From Oscillospiraceae bacterium (GTDB lineage Bacteria; Bacillota_A; Clostridia; Oscillospirales; Oscillospiraceae), in the NCBI GenBank assembly GCA_024690695.1, contig JAILOS010000082.1, forward strand, positions 1 through 38,718: DNA of 38,718 nt, written 5' to 3'. Shown piece by piece: positions 15,468 through 23,506 of this stretch. The notes below the pieces were generated by a model. That model had not been told where the DNA came from. It did no database searches and saw only the letters and a list, made by a program, of their open reading frames with translations. The first letter of the stretch is position 1, and each line of letters opens with the position of its first letter. The position numbers were made by a program, and so were the translations under genes.

Positions 15468-15866
15468 ATGACGCTCGACGAGCTGAACGCCCATCTGTAT
15501 CTGGTTTCTCAATTGAATACGGCGCGTGAAATGCTCCAGTCCATGCGTGACTCAGTTCTCCACGCGTCAAACTATGACGGCATGCCACACGCCACCGGCG
15601 CTGGGGACAAAGTGGCCTCCCTTGCTATCAAGATCGACGAGCAGACGCAGCGCGTGAAGCTGTACGAGGATCAGGTCAAGGAATCCGAGATCCATGTAAA
15701 GGCGTGGATCGACACTATACAGGATAACCGGACGAATCTGATCTTTTATCTCCGTTTCATCTGCGGCTATGAGTGGCAGGCCGTGGCGGAAGTGATCGGC
15801 GGCAGGAACACAGAGAACTCGGTCAAATCCCTTGCATATCGTTTCTTCCATTCAAAAGCCCTCTGA
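15468..15866 (+). CDS. ArpU/RinA-like phage late transcriptional regulator
   Basis: 132 residues, ATG after GGAGGATAGT. The C-terminal part reads LIFYLRFICGYEWQAVAEVIGGRNTENSVKSLAYRFF, a sigma-70 region-4-like helix-turn-helix seen in ArpU, RinA and DUF1492 regulators of Firmicutes phages. The N-terminal 90 residues are helical. Those proteins activate late or packaging genes; here it could act on the element itself or on a helper. It is the last rightward gene of the main block. Confidence 0.65.
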   Translation: MTLDELNAHLYLVSQLNTAREMLQSMRDSVLHASNYDGMPHATGAGDKVASLAIKIDEQTQRVKLYEDQVKESEIHVKAWIDTIQDNRTNLIFYLRFICGYEWQAVAEVIGGRNTENSVKSLAYRFFHSKAL

Positions 15867-15963
15867 GCGCGTTTCTGAGCATTTGCGCGGAAGTGGGGCA
15901 GAGAGATACCCGGCATGCAGCAGATGCGCACAGAGAGCGTTGCAACGGGCAAAAAACAAACAT

Positions 15964-15987
15964 GCCGGGCGGGATGAACCGCCCGGC
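15964..15987. terminator. Convergent hairpin terminator
   Basis: GCCGGGCGG (15964-15972) pairs with CCGCCCGGC (15979-15987), followed by TGTTTATA. It lies between convergent genes (ArpU-like and Xre), so it can serve the + strand. The 15867-15990 spacer has no other feature I can support. Confidence 0.6.
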
Positions 15988-15990
15988 TGT

Positions 15991-16299
15991 TTATACATCG
16001 GAACTGTTATCAGATGCTTTTCTGTTATCTCTGTATTTGGCTCTTAATGCTTTGCTGATTCTCTTTCTTCTTGCTGCCGCTTCCAGCTCCTTCAATTCGG
16101 TATAGTTTCGTGTCAGCAAATCGCAAATATCGCATTCCAAAGCTTGGCACAGCTGGTCTAAATGCTCAAGCGTAATTCGTTCGGACAGTTCATTACACAT
16201 TGCATTGATCGTTGCTGCGCGGATTCCTGTCTTTCTTGCCAGATCAGCCTGTGTCCAGCCTTTTTCTGCAAGTCGTTCTCTCAGCATGATTTTAATCAT
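15991..16299 (-). CDS. Xre-family helix-turn-helix regulator (102 aa)
   Basis: Start at ATG 16299 (MIKIMLRERL), placed eight bases after GGGGG. Another ATG at 16305 is too close to that site, and the longer reading from 16380 lacks one. Residues 1-70 are a classic Cro/CI fold: RERLAEKGWTQADLARKTGIRAATINAM...ITLEHLDQLCQALECDICDLL. A basic tail follows. It is divergent from the ribbon-helix-helix gene at 16489 and may form a second control unit near the right att site. Confidence 0.8.
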   Translation of the reverse strand: MIKIMLRERLAEKGWTQADLARKTGIRAATINAMCNELSERITLEHLDQLCQALECDICDLLTRNYTELKELEAAARRKRISKALRAKYRDNRKASDNSSDV

Positions 16300-16429
16300 T
16301 ATCATTTCCCCCTGCTGTAAGTGTTGTGGAGGCTGAAAACCATCCAAATCAAGAATAGTATATCGTACCCAATATATCAAGCTGGAATGTTCACCAAAAA
16401 AGCGCGACAGCTTTTGACAGTTTTTTATA

Positions 16430-16458
16430 TTGTTCCCGATAGATGTTTTTGGTATGAT
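16430..16458 (+). promoter_or_regulatory. Promoter of the ribbon-helix-helix gene
   Basis: TTGTTC (16430-16435), a 17-bp spacer and TATGAT (16453-16458) with a TGG extended -10. The downstream gene starts at 16489 after GGAAAGGGGACAG. Confidence 0.55.
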
Positions 16459-16488
16459 AATACATAATTACTGGAAAGGGGACAGACG

Positions 16489-16677
16489 ATGACGGCAACA
16501 AAGGCGCAGCAGCGAGCTGTGAACAAATACATGAAAGAGAACTATGACGAGATCAAAGTCAGGACGGACAAGGGGAAGAAAGCCCGGATCAAAGCTCATG
16601 CAGAGAGCCGGGGAGAGAGCGTCAACGGCTTTGTAAATCGGGCGATTGACGAAGCCATAGAGCGGGACAAGCAATAA
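16489..16677 (+). CDS. Ribbon-helix-helix (Arc/CopG-like) protein (62 aa)
   Basis: 62 residues. KVRTDKGKKARIKAHAESRGESVNGFVNRAIDEAIERD follows the strand-helix-helix pattern of Arc/CopG regulators, with a GESVNGFVNRAI helix pair. It is divergent from an Xre gene and followed by a strong terminator. It could regulate excision or be an orphan antitoxin; no toxin gene is adjacent. Confidence 0.75.
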   Translation: MTATKAQQRAVNKYMKENYDEIKVRTDKGKKARIKAHAESRGESVNGFVNRAIDEAIERDKQ

Positions 16678-16684
16678 TGAATGA

Positions 16685-16710
16685 GGCCGGGAAATCTCCC
16701 GGCCTTTTTT
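16685..16710 (+). terminator. Strong Rho-independent terminator
   Basis: GGCCGGGA (16685-16692) pairs with TCCCGGCC (16697-16704), followed directly by six T. Confidence 0.9.
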
Positions 16711-16728
16711 CTGCGTTATAACATGCCA

Positions 16729-16750
16729 ATAGTAGTTTTTTAGTAGTTTT
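16729..16750. repeat. Right integrase arm-type repeat
   Basis: ATAGTAGTTTTTTAGTAG followed by a T-run matches 10044-10064 near the left end. It lies about 100 bp inside the right att site, consistent with arm-type integrase binding. Confidence 0.7.
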
Positions 16751-16848
16751 TTGCCGATTTCAGAAAACGCTGCATTTTATGACTTTTCTGAAAAGTTATC
16801 AGAAAAAGCAAAAACCGCTGAAAACAAACTGCTTTCAACGGTAATTGT

Positions 16849-16924
<76 letters not shown>

Positions 16925-16930
16925 AAAGTA

Positions 16931-16955
16931 CATCCCCCTTTTGGAAAGGGGGATG
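16931..16955. other. Perfect hairpin in the tRNA spacer
   Basis: CATCCCCCTTT (16931-16941) and AAAGGGGGATG (16945-16955) form an 11-bp perfect stem with a three-base loop between the two tRNAs. It may guide processing of the dicistronic transcript. Confidence 0.5.
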
Positions 16956-17032
16956 TGGCGACCGAGAAGGGACTTGAACCCTCGACCTCCGGCGTGACAG
17001 GCCGGCGTTCTAACCGACTGAACCACTCGGCC
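16956..17032 (-). tRNA. tRNA-Asp (anticodon GTC)
   Basis: On the - strand, acceptor GGCCGAG (5' end at 17032) pairs with CTCGGTC, with G73 and encoded CCA. The anticodon stem-loop CCGGC-CTGTCAC-GCCGG gives GTC. The T arm is GAGGGTTCAAGTCCCTT. It is transcribed ahead of tRNA-Thr. Confidence 0.96.
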
Positions 17033-17043
17033 ACGGCTTGGTT

Positions 17044-17072
17044 ATCATATCAAATCCTATTCGCTTTGTCAA
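17044..17072 (-). promoter_or_regulatory. tRNA-Asp/tRNA-Thr promoter
   Basis: On the - strand TTGACA (17067-17072), a 17-bp spacer and TATGAT (17044-17049), ending 11 bp before the tRNA-Asp 5' end. Confidence 0.85.
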
Positions 17073-17118
17073 GAATATTTTTCGTGAAATCCCCAAAAAA
17101 GCAGATCAAACGGAGAAA

Positions 17119-17149
17119 AACGCGGCGGCGAGAGCTTCGCCGCCGCGTT
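17119..17149. terminator. Terminator after the ABC exporter operon
   Basis: AACGCGGCGGCGA pairs with TCGCCGCCGCGTT around GAGCT. On the - strand it is followed by TTTTCTCC. It ends the leftward exporter transcript. Confidence 0.85.
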
Positions 17150-17166
17150 TTGCGGGATTCGACCGG

Positions 17167-18762
17167 TCAGATCTCCATGAAGCGCTGTTCGCCGCGCGTG
17201 CGGAGCCAGGCGGTCAGCAGACCGCAGAGCAGCGCCAGCAGCGCGCCGAAGCCGAGCTCCAGCAGCTCGGGAGCTATGTCGCCGAGGAAAACGAGACCAA
17301 GGATGAGCGGCACGGACAGCAGCGCCATGCTGATCAGCATCGTGAACACCACGCTCGAACCGCTCTTGACCGCCTGCGTCTCGTTGACCCAGTCCAGATA
17401 GGGGTGGCGCAGGTTCTCAAAAAGGCCCAGCAGACCGGAAAAGAGCGTCGAGAGCGCGGGCAGCGCGACGCACAGCGCCTTCATCAGCGGCCCGCCCGGC
17501 AGCAGCGCGGCCAGCGCGGCGCTGAGCAGCAGCGTGGGCGGAAGGCCTATCAGCAGATGCAGGCGCAGCTTCGAGCGCAGCACCTGCCGGGGGCTGACCG
17601 GCATCGACTGCAGCAGCCACAGGCTTTTGCCCTCGAGCGAAATGCTCGGCGCGGTGAGCATGGTCATGACGCCCAGGAAGCACAGCGCCAGCGGCCCCAT
17701 CACCGTCAGCAGCTCGCCGAGCCCCGGCTGCGCCAGCAGCTCCGCGAACAGCTCCCGGCGGAGCAGCAGGAACACCGCGGCGAACGGCGCGAGCATCGTG
17801 CCGAAAGCGCCGTTGAGCAGGTACATCGGCGTGGCGCCGAGACGGCGCAGCTCACGCTGCAGCAGCGCCCGGTCGGGCGAAAGGAGCTCCGCCTTCTTCT
17901 CGACGTAGCGGATCTTCGCCGCGGCGCGGCGGTCGGTGGCGGTGCGCAGGAAGCTGCGCTCCAGCACGGTCCAGCCGAGGGCGCAGAGCGCCGCGTCGGC
18001 CAGCGCCAGCAGGCCCAGCGCGGACAGCGAACCGTCGGCGCAGGCGCGGCCGAGCCACAGCAGCGGCGCGAAGCCGCCGAGCGCGCCGACCAGCGGCGAG
18101 GGGTCCTGAACCATCTCCGCGAGCCAGATGTTCATCCGCTGCACCACGACGAAATACACCGCGATGAAGGCCAGCGACAGCAGCACCGTCAGCAGCGACT
18201 GGCTGCGCACGCGCTGCGCGGCGAGATGCAGCAGCCAGCCGAAGAGCGCCGTCAGCAGCAGCGCCAGCAGCGGCAGCAGGAGCAGGAAGATCAGCACGAA
18301 GTTCACGCCGGCCTTGAGCGTGAAGCCCGCGGCAAGCTGCCAGGCGAGGAAGGCGGGCACGGAGACGACCAGCCCGAACAGCTCGTCCATCACCAGCAGC
18401 AGCGCCAGCCGGCTCAGCAGCACGTCCCGCGGCGGGATCGGCATCGACAGCAGCAGGTCGTTGTCGGTGGCCTCGTACAGCTGCGCCTTCGCGGTGAAGA
18501 CGCTGCCGATGAACATCAGCCCGAAGGTCATCAGCGCGGCCATCGCAAAATACACCCAGCCGACCCCGAAGGCGGAGAAGGCCGGCGCGAGCTGCGCGAA
18601 GGTCTGGAACATCGAAAAGCCCAGAAACCCGAAGGCGTAGAGCATCAGCGCCGCGAAGCCGAGGATCTGGCCGCGCGTGCGGCGCTTGCGGCTCCGATTG
18701 GCGCCGAGCAGCGAGCTGAGCAGCCCCGCCAGGCGCACCCGCAGCAGAGCTTTAAGCGTCAT
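17167..18762 (-). CDS. ABC exporter membrane protein (about 12 TM)
   Basis: 531 residues, almost all hydrophobic segments broken by short charged loops, with about twelve predicted membrane helices in two halves. Loops such as DNDLLLSMPIPPRDVLLSRL and LWLLQSMPVSPRQVLRSKL, one in each half, show an internal repeat typical of ABC-2 exporters with duplicated permease units. The ATG at 18762 overlaps the end of the ATPase gene by 11 bp, so the two are coupled. The substrate is unknown. Confidence 0.85.
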   Translation of the reverse strand: MTLKALLRVRLAGLLSSLLGANRSRKRRTRGQILGFAALMLYAFGFLGFSMFQTFAQLAPAFSAFGVGWVYFAMAALMTFGLMFIGSVFTAKAQLYEATDNDLLLSMPIPPRDVLLSRLALLLVMDELFGLVVSVPAFLAWQLAAGFTLKAGVNFVLIFLLLLPLLALLLTALFGWLLHLAAQRVRSQSLLTVLLSLAFIAVYFVVVQRMNIWLAEMVQDPSPLVGALGGFAPLLWLGRACADGSLSALGLLALADAALCALGWTVLERSFLRTATDRRAAAKIRYVEKKAELLSPDRALLQRELRRLGATPMYLLNGAFGTMLAPFAAVFLLLRRELFAELLAQPGLGELLTVMGPLALCFLGVMTMLTAPSISLEGKSLWLLQSMPVSPRQVLRSKLRLHLLIGLPPTLLLSAALAALLPGGPLMKALCVALPALSTLFSGLLGLFENLRHPYLDWVNETQAVKSGSSVVFTMLISMALLSVPLILGLVFLGDIAPELLELGFGALLALLCGLLTAWLRTRGEQRFMEI

Positions 18763-19468
18763 GGTCGTCCTCCAGTTCCAGGAACACGGCCTCCAGCGAG
18801 GAATCGCCCTTGACCTGCTCCATCGTGCCGCAGGTCACGAGACGGCCCTCCTTGATGATGGCCACCTCGTCGCAGAGCTTTTCGGCCACCTCCAGCACGT
18901 GCGTGGAGAAGAAGATCGAGCCGCCGCGGTCGCAGTGCTCGCGCATCATCGTCTTCAGCAGGTGGCTTGCGATCGGGTCGAGGCCGACGAAGGGTTCGTC
19001 CATCAAAATCAGCTTCGGCTCGTGCAGCCAGGCGGAGATCATCGCGAGCTTCTGCTTCATGCCGTGGGAATAGGCCGAGATCGGCTGTGCGAGGTCCTCC
19101 GTCAGGTCGAACTGGTCGGCGAGGCGGCGGATGCGCTCGGCGCGCGTGTCGCGGTCCAGGCCGAAGATATCCGCGACGAAGTTGAGGTATTTGATGCCGG
19201 ACAGGTAGTTGTACAGGTCGGGGTTATCCGGCAGATAGGCCAGCACGCGCTTGGCCTCGAGCGGGTTTTTCGTCACGTCGAAGCCGTTGATTTTAATCGT
19301 GCCCTGATCGAAGGGCAGGATCCCGGCGCAGGCCTTCAGCGTGGTGGTCTTGCCGGCGCCGTTGTGGCCGATGAAGCCGTAGATCTCGCCGGGCGCGATG
19401 TGCAGCGTCAGGTCGTCGACGGCCTTTTTGTCGCCGAAGGTTTTGGTCAGATGTGAGATTTGAAGCAT
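18752..19468 (-). CDS. ABC transporter ATP-binding protein
   Basis: 238 residues. Walker A is GHNGAGKTT (34-42), then the Q-loop region, the signature YSHGMKQKL (an SGGxxQ variant), Walker B LILMDEP, a D-loop FVGLDP and the H-switch in STHVLE. It pairs with the downstream 12-TM permease. The family is that of drug, antibiotic or bacteriocin exporters, but the substrate cannot be predicted. It starts 12 bp after the CPBP gene ends, in the same leftward operon. Confidence 0.93.
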   Translation of the reverse strand: MLQISHLTKTFGDKKAVDDLTLHIAPGEIYGFIGHNGAGKTTTLKACAGILPFDQGTIKINGFDVTKNPLEAKRVLAYLPDNPDLYNYLSGIKYLNFVADIFGLDRDTRAERIRRLADQFDLTEDLAQPISAYSHGMKQKLAMISAWLHEPKLILMDEPFVGLDPIASHLLKTMMREHCDRGGSIFFSTHVLEVAEKLCDEVAIIKEGRLVTCGTMEQVKGDSSLEAVFLELEDDHDA

Positions 19469-19480
19469 AACAGGGCCTCC

Positions 19481-20386
19481 TCAGGGTGTGGTTTGGTCTT
19501 CTTCCTCCCGCGGAGCGGGAGCTTTTTTCATCAGCGCGTACAGGGCGAGCAGGAAGATCGGCAGGCCGCCGATCAGGCCGACGGCATACGGGCCGAGGAT
19601 CTGCTGACAGCTGATCCCCTCCGCGAGGAACAGCGCAGGGATGGCGGCGAAGGCGTTGAACGCGCCGTGGGCGAGCGCGCAGATCCAGATGCTGCCGACC
19701 TTCTCGTACAGCAGGCTCAGCAGGATGCCCAGCGCGGTCGTGACGACGCAGAACAGCAGCGGCCCGACGACCGGCGCGCCCCAGTAGCTCAGCCCGTATT
19801 CGTAGCCCGCGAAAACGATCACCGGCCAGTGCCAGACGCCCCAGATCGCGCCGCTGAGCAGCAGGCCCTTCACGCGACCGAAGCGCGCCGTCAGACGCGG
19901 AGTCAGAAAGCCGCGCCAGCCCGCCTCCTCGCCGATCGAGGGGATGGCGTTGATAAAGGGCGCGTAGGCGACCGCGGCGAAGACGGAGGCCAGGAAGAGC
20001 ACGGAAACGGGCACTCCCTGCGCTTCCAGCTGCTGCTGCGCTCCCGCGGGCAGCGTGGCGAGATACCCCGCACCCGCGCCGTCAAAGTGCGCGGGGAAGA
20101 GCAGATAATACAGCGCGGCGCCGAGCGCGCAGAGCACGGACGGCAGCAGCCACGCGGCCAGATACCGGCGGACGTTCCCGCGCAGCCTCAGCTTCCAGCC
20201 GAGCGACTTCAGCGGGATCCCGGCCGGCAGCACCGCCGCGAGCGGCGCAAACATGGAGAGCGTCAGGAGCAGCGTGAAGGCCGTCTGGTCTCCCTTGCGC
20301 ACCGCGAACCATGACGCGAGCAGCTGCAGCGGCCAGGCCAGGCCGAAGGCCCAGAGCAGAAAGGTCCGAACTTGTTTGTCTTTCAT
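19481..20386 (-). CDS. CPBP-family intramembrane protease-like protein
   Basis: 301 residues with about eight membrane helices. The Abi/CPBP motifs are present: E153-E154-AGW-R158 in SIGEEAGWRGFLTPRL, H186 in WGVWHWPVI, and a later SIWICALAHGAFNA with the second conserved His. The family includes CAAX prenyl-protease homologues, and in Firmicutes such genes are often next to exporters or bacteriocin immunity functions. The ATG follows CCGGAGGCTTCTT. It sits upstream of the ABC pair, probably in one operon. Confidence 0.88.
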   Translation of the reverse strand: MKDKQVRTFLLWAFGLAWPLQLLASWFAVRKGDQTAFTLLLTLSMFAPLAAVLPAGIPLKSLGWKLRLRGNVRRYLAAWLLPSVLCALGAALYYLLFPAHFDGAGAGYLATLPAGAQQQLEAQGVPVSVLFLASVFAAVAYAPFINAIPSIGEEAGWRGFLTPRLTARFGRVKGLLLSGAIWGVWHWPVIVFAGYEYGLSYWGAPVVGPLLFCVVTTALGILLSLLYEKVGSIWICALAHGAFNAFAAIPALFLAEGISCQQILGPYAVGLIGGLPIFLLALYALMKKAPAPREEEDQTTP

Positions 20387-20423
20387 AAGAAGCCTCCGGT
20401 GTAGGAGTGAGGAGTGAGGAAAT

Positions 20424-20450
20424 CGTAGGGGCGATTCACGAATCGCCCGC
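20424..20450. repeat. GTAGGGG palindrome, copy 1
   Basis: CGTAGGGGC leads into GGCGATTC-AC-GAATCGCC (20430-20447), then CGC. It is one of six intergenic copies in this window with the same GTAGGGG start and CCCGC end but different stems. Confidence 0.75.
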
Positions 20451-20480
20451 TGTCGGAATTGCGAAAACGTCGGTTTTCCT

Positions 20481-20508
20481 CCGTAGGGGAGGGGCTTGCC
20501 CCTCCCGC
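20481..20508. repeat. GTAGGGG palindrome, copy 2
   Basis: CCGTAGGGG continues as GGGAGGGGC-TT-GCCCCTCCC (20487-20506), then GC. The 9-bp stem differs from copy 1, 35 bp away, yet pairs perfectly. Confidence 0.75.
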
Positions 20509-20515
20509 AGTTGCT

Positions 20516-20584
20516 TCACCACTTGTTCTTTTTGAACAGAAGGTTATACCAGAAGCTGATGAACAGGGCCAGAAAGAAATACAT
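20516..20584 (-). CDS. 22-residue hydrophobic membrane peptide
   Basis: On the - strand a perfect ribosome site GGAGGTAACGCT precedes ATG at 20584. The reading gives MYFFLALFISFWYNLLFKKN, then KW and TGA at 20516-20518. It is one hydrophobic helix with a basic cytosolic end (KKNK), the look of a small single-pass membrane protein. It is first in the leftward group leading to the CPBP and ABC exporter genes. A longer overlapping frame lacks a ribosome site. Function is unknown; it could be an accessory subunit. Confidence 0.65.
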   Translation of the reverse strand: MYFFLALFISFWYNLLFKKNKW

Positions 20585-20638
20585 AGCGTTACCTCCAAAG
20601 CTGTACTTGCTCCCTGAGGGTATTCTACACGCTATGCA

Positions 20639-20654
20639 GTCCAATATTTTGGAC
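20639..20654. promoter_or_regulatory. Palindrome upstream of the small membrane peptide
   Basis: GTCCAA-TATT-TTGGAC is a 6+4+6 inverted repeat overlapping where the -35 box would lie for the - strand -10 TAGAAT at 20622-20627. This suggests an operator controlling the exporter group. Confidence 0.45.
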
Positions 20655-20731
20655 TTTGTCCTGCGCCGCCCCTATGGACCGCGCTGTGATTCAAGCGCCT
20701 CTTCTAAAAACTAAAGACTGAAAACCAAAAA

Positions 20732-21235
20732 CTACCGAGCCTTCGGCAGGCGCACGAAATAGCGGATGAGCGGGAGCAGCAGCGGGACCATCAGCAGCGG
20801 GAACACGAGCCCGGAGAAATGCTTCGGCGCCAGCGCCTGATACACCGCGAAGCCGCCGAAGAGGATCGCCATACCGAGCCGCAGCTCGGCCATCAGGTCG
20901 CGCACGAGCCGGTAGACCCGCACGCGGTTGATCGCGGTGAGGCGCACCCCGGTGTTCCAGCTCTTCGGGAAGCGGCCGGTCAGCGCGATGACGGCGTCCG
21001 TCAGCAGCCCGAAGAGCGGCATCAGCAGCAGCGTCAGCCGGCCGCTGTACCCGTCGACCTCGCCGGCGAAATTGTAGTGGGTCGGGACCTGCTCCGGCAG
21101 AGAGCGAAATCGGATCAGTACGAACACGACCGTCGCGAGCAGCAGCGCCGGCGCGGCGATGCCGAGCGCGCGCTGCCAGCGCGTCGTCGGGCTGCCGCAA
21201 TAGAGGTCTACTTCGGCGCGGGAGGGAATATGCAT
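20732..21235 (-). CDS. DUF1648 membrane protein
   Basis: 167 residues with four or five hydrophobic segments. The diagnostic DUF1648 region is SLPEQVPTHYNFAGEVDGYSG, followed by a membrane helix. DUF1648 occurs in SdpI-type immunity and signalling proteins and in many small membrane proteins of unknown role. The ATG follows GGAGGCTCCCGC. It lies 43 bp after the ribbon-helix-helix gene on the same strand and may share its promoter. Confidence 0.75.
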   Translation of the reverse strand: MHIPSRAEVDLYCGSPTTRWQRALGIAAPALLLATVVFVLIRFRSLPEQVPTHYNFAGEVDGYSGRLTLLLMPLFGLLTDAVIALTGRFPKSWNTGVRLTAINRVRVYRLVRDLMAELRLGMAILFGGFAVYQALAPKHFSGLVFPLLMVPLLLPLIRYFVRLPKAR

Positions 21236-21278
21236 GCGGGAGCCTCCTTCTCTTTTTTTTCCGGAGCTTCGCCGGCGC

Positions 21279-21473
21279 TTAAAGGTCCAGCTCGGGCGGG
21301 ACGTCGAGCTCGTCCGAGACGTAGCGGCCGTTTTTCTTTCGCTGTCGGACGCACTCGGTCAGCAGATACTCGATCTGCCCGTTGAGCGAGCGGAAATCGT
21401 CCTCCGCCCAGGCGCTGAGCGCGTCGTACAGCTTGGGGTTGAGGCGCAGCGGCACCTGTTTCTTCTCGGCCAT
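21279..21473 (-). CDS. Arc-type ribbon-helix-helix protein linked to SPFH gene
   Basis: 64 residues. [39 protein letters not shown] has the Arc pattern: beta strand with basic/aliphatic alternation (VPLRLN), helix, turn, and the helix [13 protein letters not shown]. It starts 7 bp after the SPFH stop. This SPFH plus Arc arrangement is common in Clostridia. The palindrome upstream of the SPFH gene (22525-22547) is a natural binding site, which would make the operon autoregulated (inference). Confidence 0.85.
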   Translation of the reverse strand: MAEKKQVPLRLNPKLYDALSAWAEDDFRSLNGQIEYLLTECVRQRKKNGRYVSDELDVPPELDL

Positions 21474-21480
21474 GGCGTTT

Positions 21481-22509
21481 TTAATACAGGCTGCCGGAGT
21501 TGACCACCGGCTGCGCGTCGCGGTTGCCGCACAGCACGACCAGCAGGTTCGAGACCATCGCGGCCTTGCGCTCCTCGTCGAGCTGGACGGTGTTGTTCTG
21601 GCTCAGGCGCTCCAGCGCCATCTCCACCATGCCCACCGCGCCGTCGACGATCATCTTGCGCGCGTCGATGATGGCGCTGGCCTGCTGGCGCTGCAGCATC
21701 ACGGCCGCGATCTCGGGCGCATAGGCGAGGTAGGTGATGCGGGCCTCGACGATCTCGATGCCGGCCTCGGCGACCTTGCGCTGGATCTCGTCCTTGATCC
21801 GGCTGGCCACCAGCTCGCTCGAGCCGCGCAGGCTGCCCTCGTCGGCGATGCCGTCGCCGGTCGTGTCCACGTTCGGGGCCACGTCGTAGGGGTAGATGCG
21901 CACGATGTCGCGCAGGGCGCTGTCGCACTGCAGGGAGAGGTATTCCTTGTAGTTGTCGACGTTGAAGACGGCCTTCGCCGTGTCCACGACGCGCCAGATC
22001 ACCGCGATGCCGATCTCGACCGGGTTGCCGAGACAGTCGTTGATCTTCTGGCGGGAGTTCGAGAGCGTCATGGCCTTGAGGGAGATCTTCTTGCTGGGCA
22101 TCTCGGCCGCGGCCGCGGCCCCGGCCTGGCCCGCGAGCAGCACGTTCAGCGCCGCGCCGCCGTTCTGGCCGCCGTCCACGTCGCCGGACTGGTTGAGCCG
22201 GGTCTTCGCCGCGGGATTGACCGCGACGCAGAAGGGATTGACGAAGTAGAAGCCCTCCTCCTTCAGCGTGCCGACGTACTTGCCGAAGAGCGTCAGCACC
22301 AGGGCCTCCTGGGGCTTGAGCACCTTGAGGCCGAGGAGGGGGATCCAGCCGACGCAGAGCCACAGCATGCCGATCGGCATCAGCGGCATCAGCGCGCCGC
22401 CCCGGGAGGCGCCGACGATTATGCCGGCGATCGCAGCGGCAAAGAGCAGGATCAGCAGGAGCATGACGGCCATGCCGTTTTTCTTGTTGTTCAAAATTTT
22501 TTCTTTCAT
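21481..22509 (-). CDS. SPFH/band 7 membrane protein
   Basis: 342 residues. Two N-terminal membrane helices (about 12-33 and 40-60) are followed by the SPFH domain: [32 protein letters not shown], then [26 protein letters not shown] and a long helical region [40 protein letters not shown] proteins organise membrane microdomains as oligomers. A Gly/Ala-rich insert (about 110-135) is unusual. The ATG follows AAGGAGGGCAATCTC. Confidence 0.9.
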   Translation of the reverse strand: MKEKILNNKKNGMAVMLLLILLFAAAIAGIIVGASRGGALMPLMPIGMLWLCVGWIPLLGLKVLKPQEALVLTLFGKYVGTLKEEGFYFVNPFCVAVNPAAKTRLNQSGDVDGGQNGGAALNVLLAGQAGAAAAAEMPSKKISLKAMTLSNSRQKINDCLGNPVEIGIAVIWRVVDTAKAVFNVDNYKEYLSLQCDSALRDIVRIYPYDVAPNVDTTGDGIADEGSLRGSSELVASRIKDEIQRKVAEAGIEIVEARITYLAYAPEIAAVMLQRQQASAIIDARKMIVDGAVGMVEMALERLSQNNTVQLDEERKAAMVSNLLVVLCGNRDAQPVVNSGSLY

Positions 22510-22524
22510 GAGATTGCCCTCCTT

Positions 22525-22565
22525 TGTGATATCAATATGATATCACATCGATTTTCCGCTGTCAA
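22525..22565 (-). promoter_or_regulatory. SPFH operon promoter with overlapping palindromic operator
   Basis: On the - strand TTGACA (22560-22565), a 17-bp spacer and TATCAT (22537-22542). A perfect inverted repeat, TGTGATATCA and TGATATCACA separated by ATA (22525-22547), covers the -10 box, so a bound repressor would block transcription. Confidence 0.8.
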
Positions 22566-22608
22566 GCGTTTTTCGTTTTTTCGGCGGGGAGGCGCCGGGG
22601 ACGAGATG

Positions 22609-22637
22609 AAAAAACCGCCCCGCTTTTCAGCGGGGCG
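22609..22637 (-). terminator. Terminator after the lipoprotein gene
   Basis: On the - strand CGCCCCGC pairs with GCGGGGCG (22616-22637), followed by GG and six T. Confidence 0.9.
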
Positions 22638-22671
22638 ATCGTTATGATCCTATGGACTTGTCTGAGGGAGA

Positions 22672-23391
22672 TCAGTAGAGCAGGCTGCTGAAAGCGTAGC
22701 CGAAACCACTGAGCGTCTCCAAGCAGACCCACTTGCCGTTGACCTTGTAGACGTGCAGGGTGACGTCGAACTCGTCCTCGTCTTCCTTGCCCTTGATTTC
22801 GACAACGGCTTCGATCTCGTAGCCGTCGGTGACCTTGGCCTTCTCGAGCTTCTGGCCGAGGGCCTTTACGGACTTATAGAGGCTCTTGCAGTCGGCGACC
22901 TTGAGGCCGGATTCATCGGCCATGTCTTCCCAGTCGTCCTTGTCGAAGTCCTCTGCTTCCTCCATCGATTCGAGAACGCTCTCGCCGGCCTCGCGGAGCT
23001 GGTCCTGGATTTCCTCCAGATCGTCCTCGTCGATCTTCTCCTTGTCCTCGATCTTGATCTTGACCTTGAAATCCTTGCCGTAGGTGTCCTTCAGGTCTTT
23101 GTACTCGTCTTTGAAGCTGTCCTCGCTGCTCTCGAGCATATCCTTCATGTCGTCGCTCTTCTGCAGGATCTTCACGATGTCGGCGACAGCGCCGCCGTCG
23201 GCCCCGGCCAGAGCGTCCTTAATGAAGTCGTCGAGCTTCACGGACTTGCTGGTGGGATAGGTATACTTGGCATAGGTGTCGACCGCGGACTGATAGCTGC
23301 CGCCGCTGCCGCCGCAGGCCGTGAGGCTCAGGGCCATGAGGACCAGCAGAACGGTGCAGATCAGGGAGCGGATGGTGCGCGTTCTTTTCAT
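22672..23391 (-). CDS. Acidic lipoprotein, member 1 of a four-gene paralogue array
   Basis: 239 residues from ATG 23391 (MKRTRTIRSL), after AAAGGAGAG; the longer reading upstream has no ribosome site. A lipoprotein signal (11-25) ends in the lipobox LTAC with C26. Then comes GGSYQSAVDTYAKY, shared with two neighbours, a long Lys/Asp/Glu-rich helical region (IEDKEKIDEDDLEEIQDQL), and a C-terminal beta stretch ending VNGKWVCLE. The protein should be anchored outside the membrane. I recognise no characterised family. Confidence 0.8.
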   Translation of the reverse strand: MKRTRTIRSLICTVLLVLMALSLTACGGSGGSYQSAVDTYAKYTYPTSKSVKLDDFIKDALAGADGGAVADIVKILQKSDDMKDMLESSEDSFKDEYKDLKDTYGKDFKVKIKIEDKEKIDEDDLEEIQDQLREAGESVLESMEEAEDFDKDDWEDMADESGLKVADCKSLYKSVKALGQKLEKAKVTDGYEIEAVVEIKGKEDEDEFDVTLHVYKVNGKWVCLETLSGFGYAFSSLLY

Positions 23392-23445
23392 TTCGTTCTC
23401 TCCTTTACAAAGCAGTCGCAGCCGCCGATACGGGCTGCAAAACTC

Positions 23446-23474
23446 ATTATATCGTAAGAAGTCCGAAAGCGCAA
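23446..23474 (-). promoter_or_regulatory. Promoter of the lipoprotein gene
   Basis: On the - strand TTGCGC (23469-23474), 17 bp, and a perfect TATAAT (23446-23451). Confidence 0.7.
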
Positions 23475-23506
23475 GAGCAGGAAGCAAAAAAAGGAAGAGA
23501 AAAATC

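Noticed and set aside
17038..18813. A 591-codon Gln/Arg-rich + strand frame
   Set aside because: It is the complement of the ABC permease gene, overlaps tRNA-Asp, and has repetitive composition typical of antisense GC-rich DNA.
20383..20598. A 71-codon - strand frame overlapping the small membrane peptide
   Set aside because: It reads through two palindromic repeats and lacks a ribosome site; the 22-codon frame with GGAGGT is better supported.
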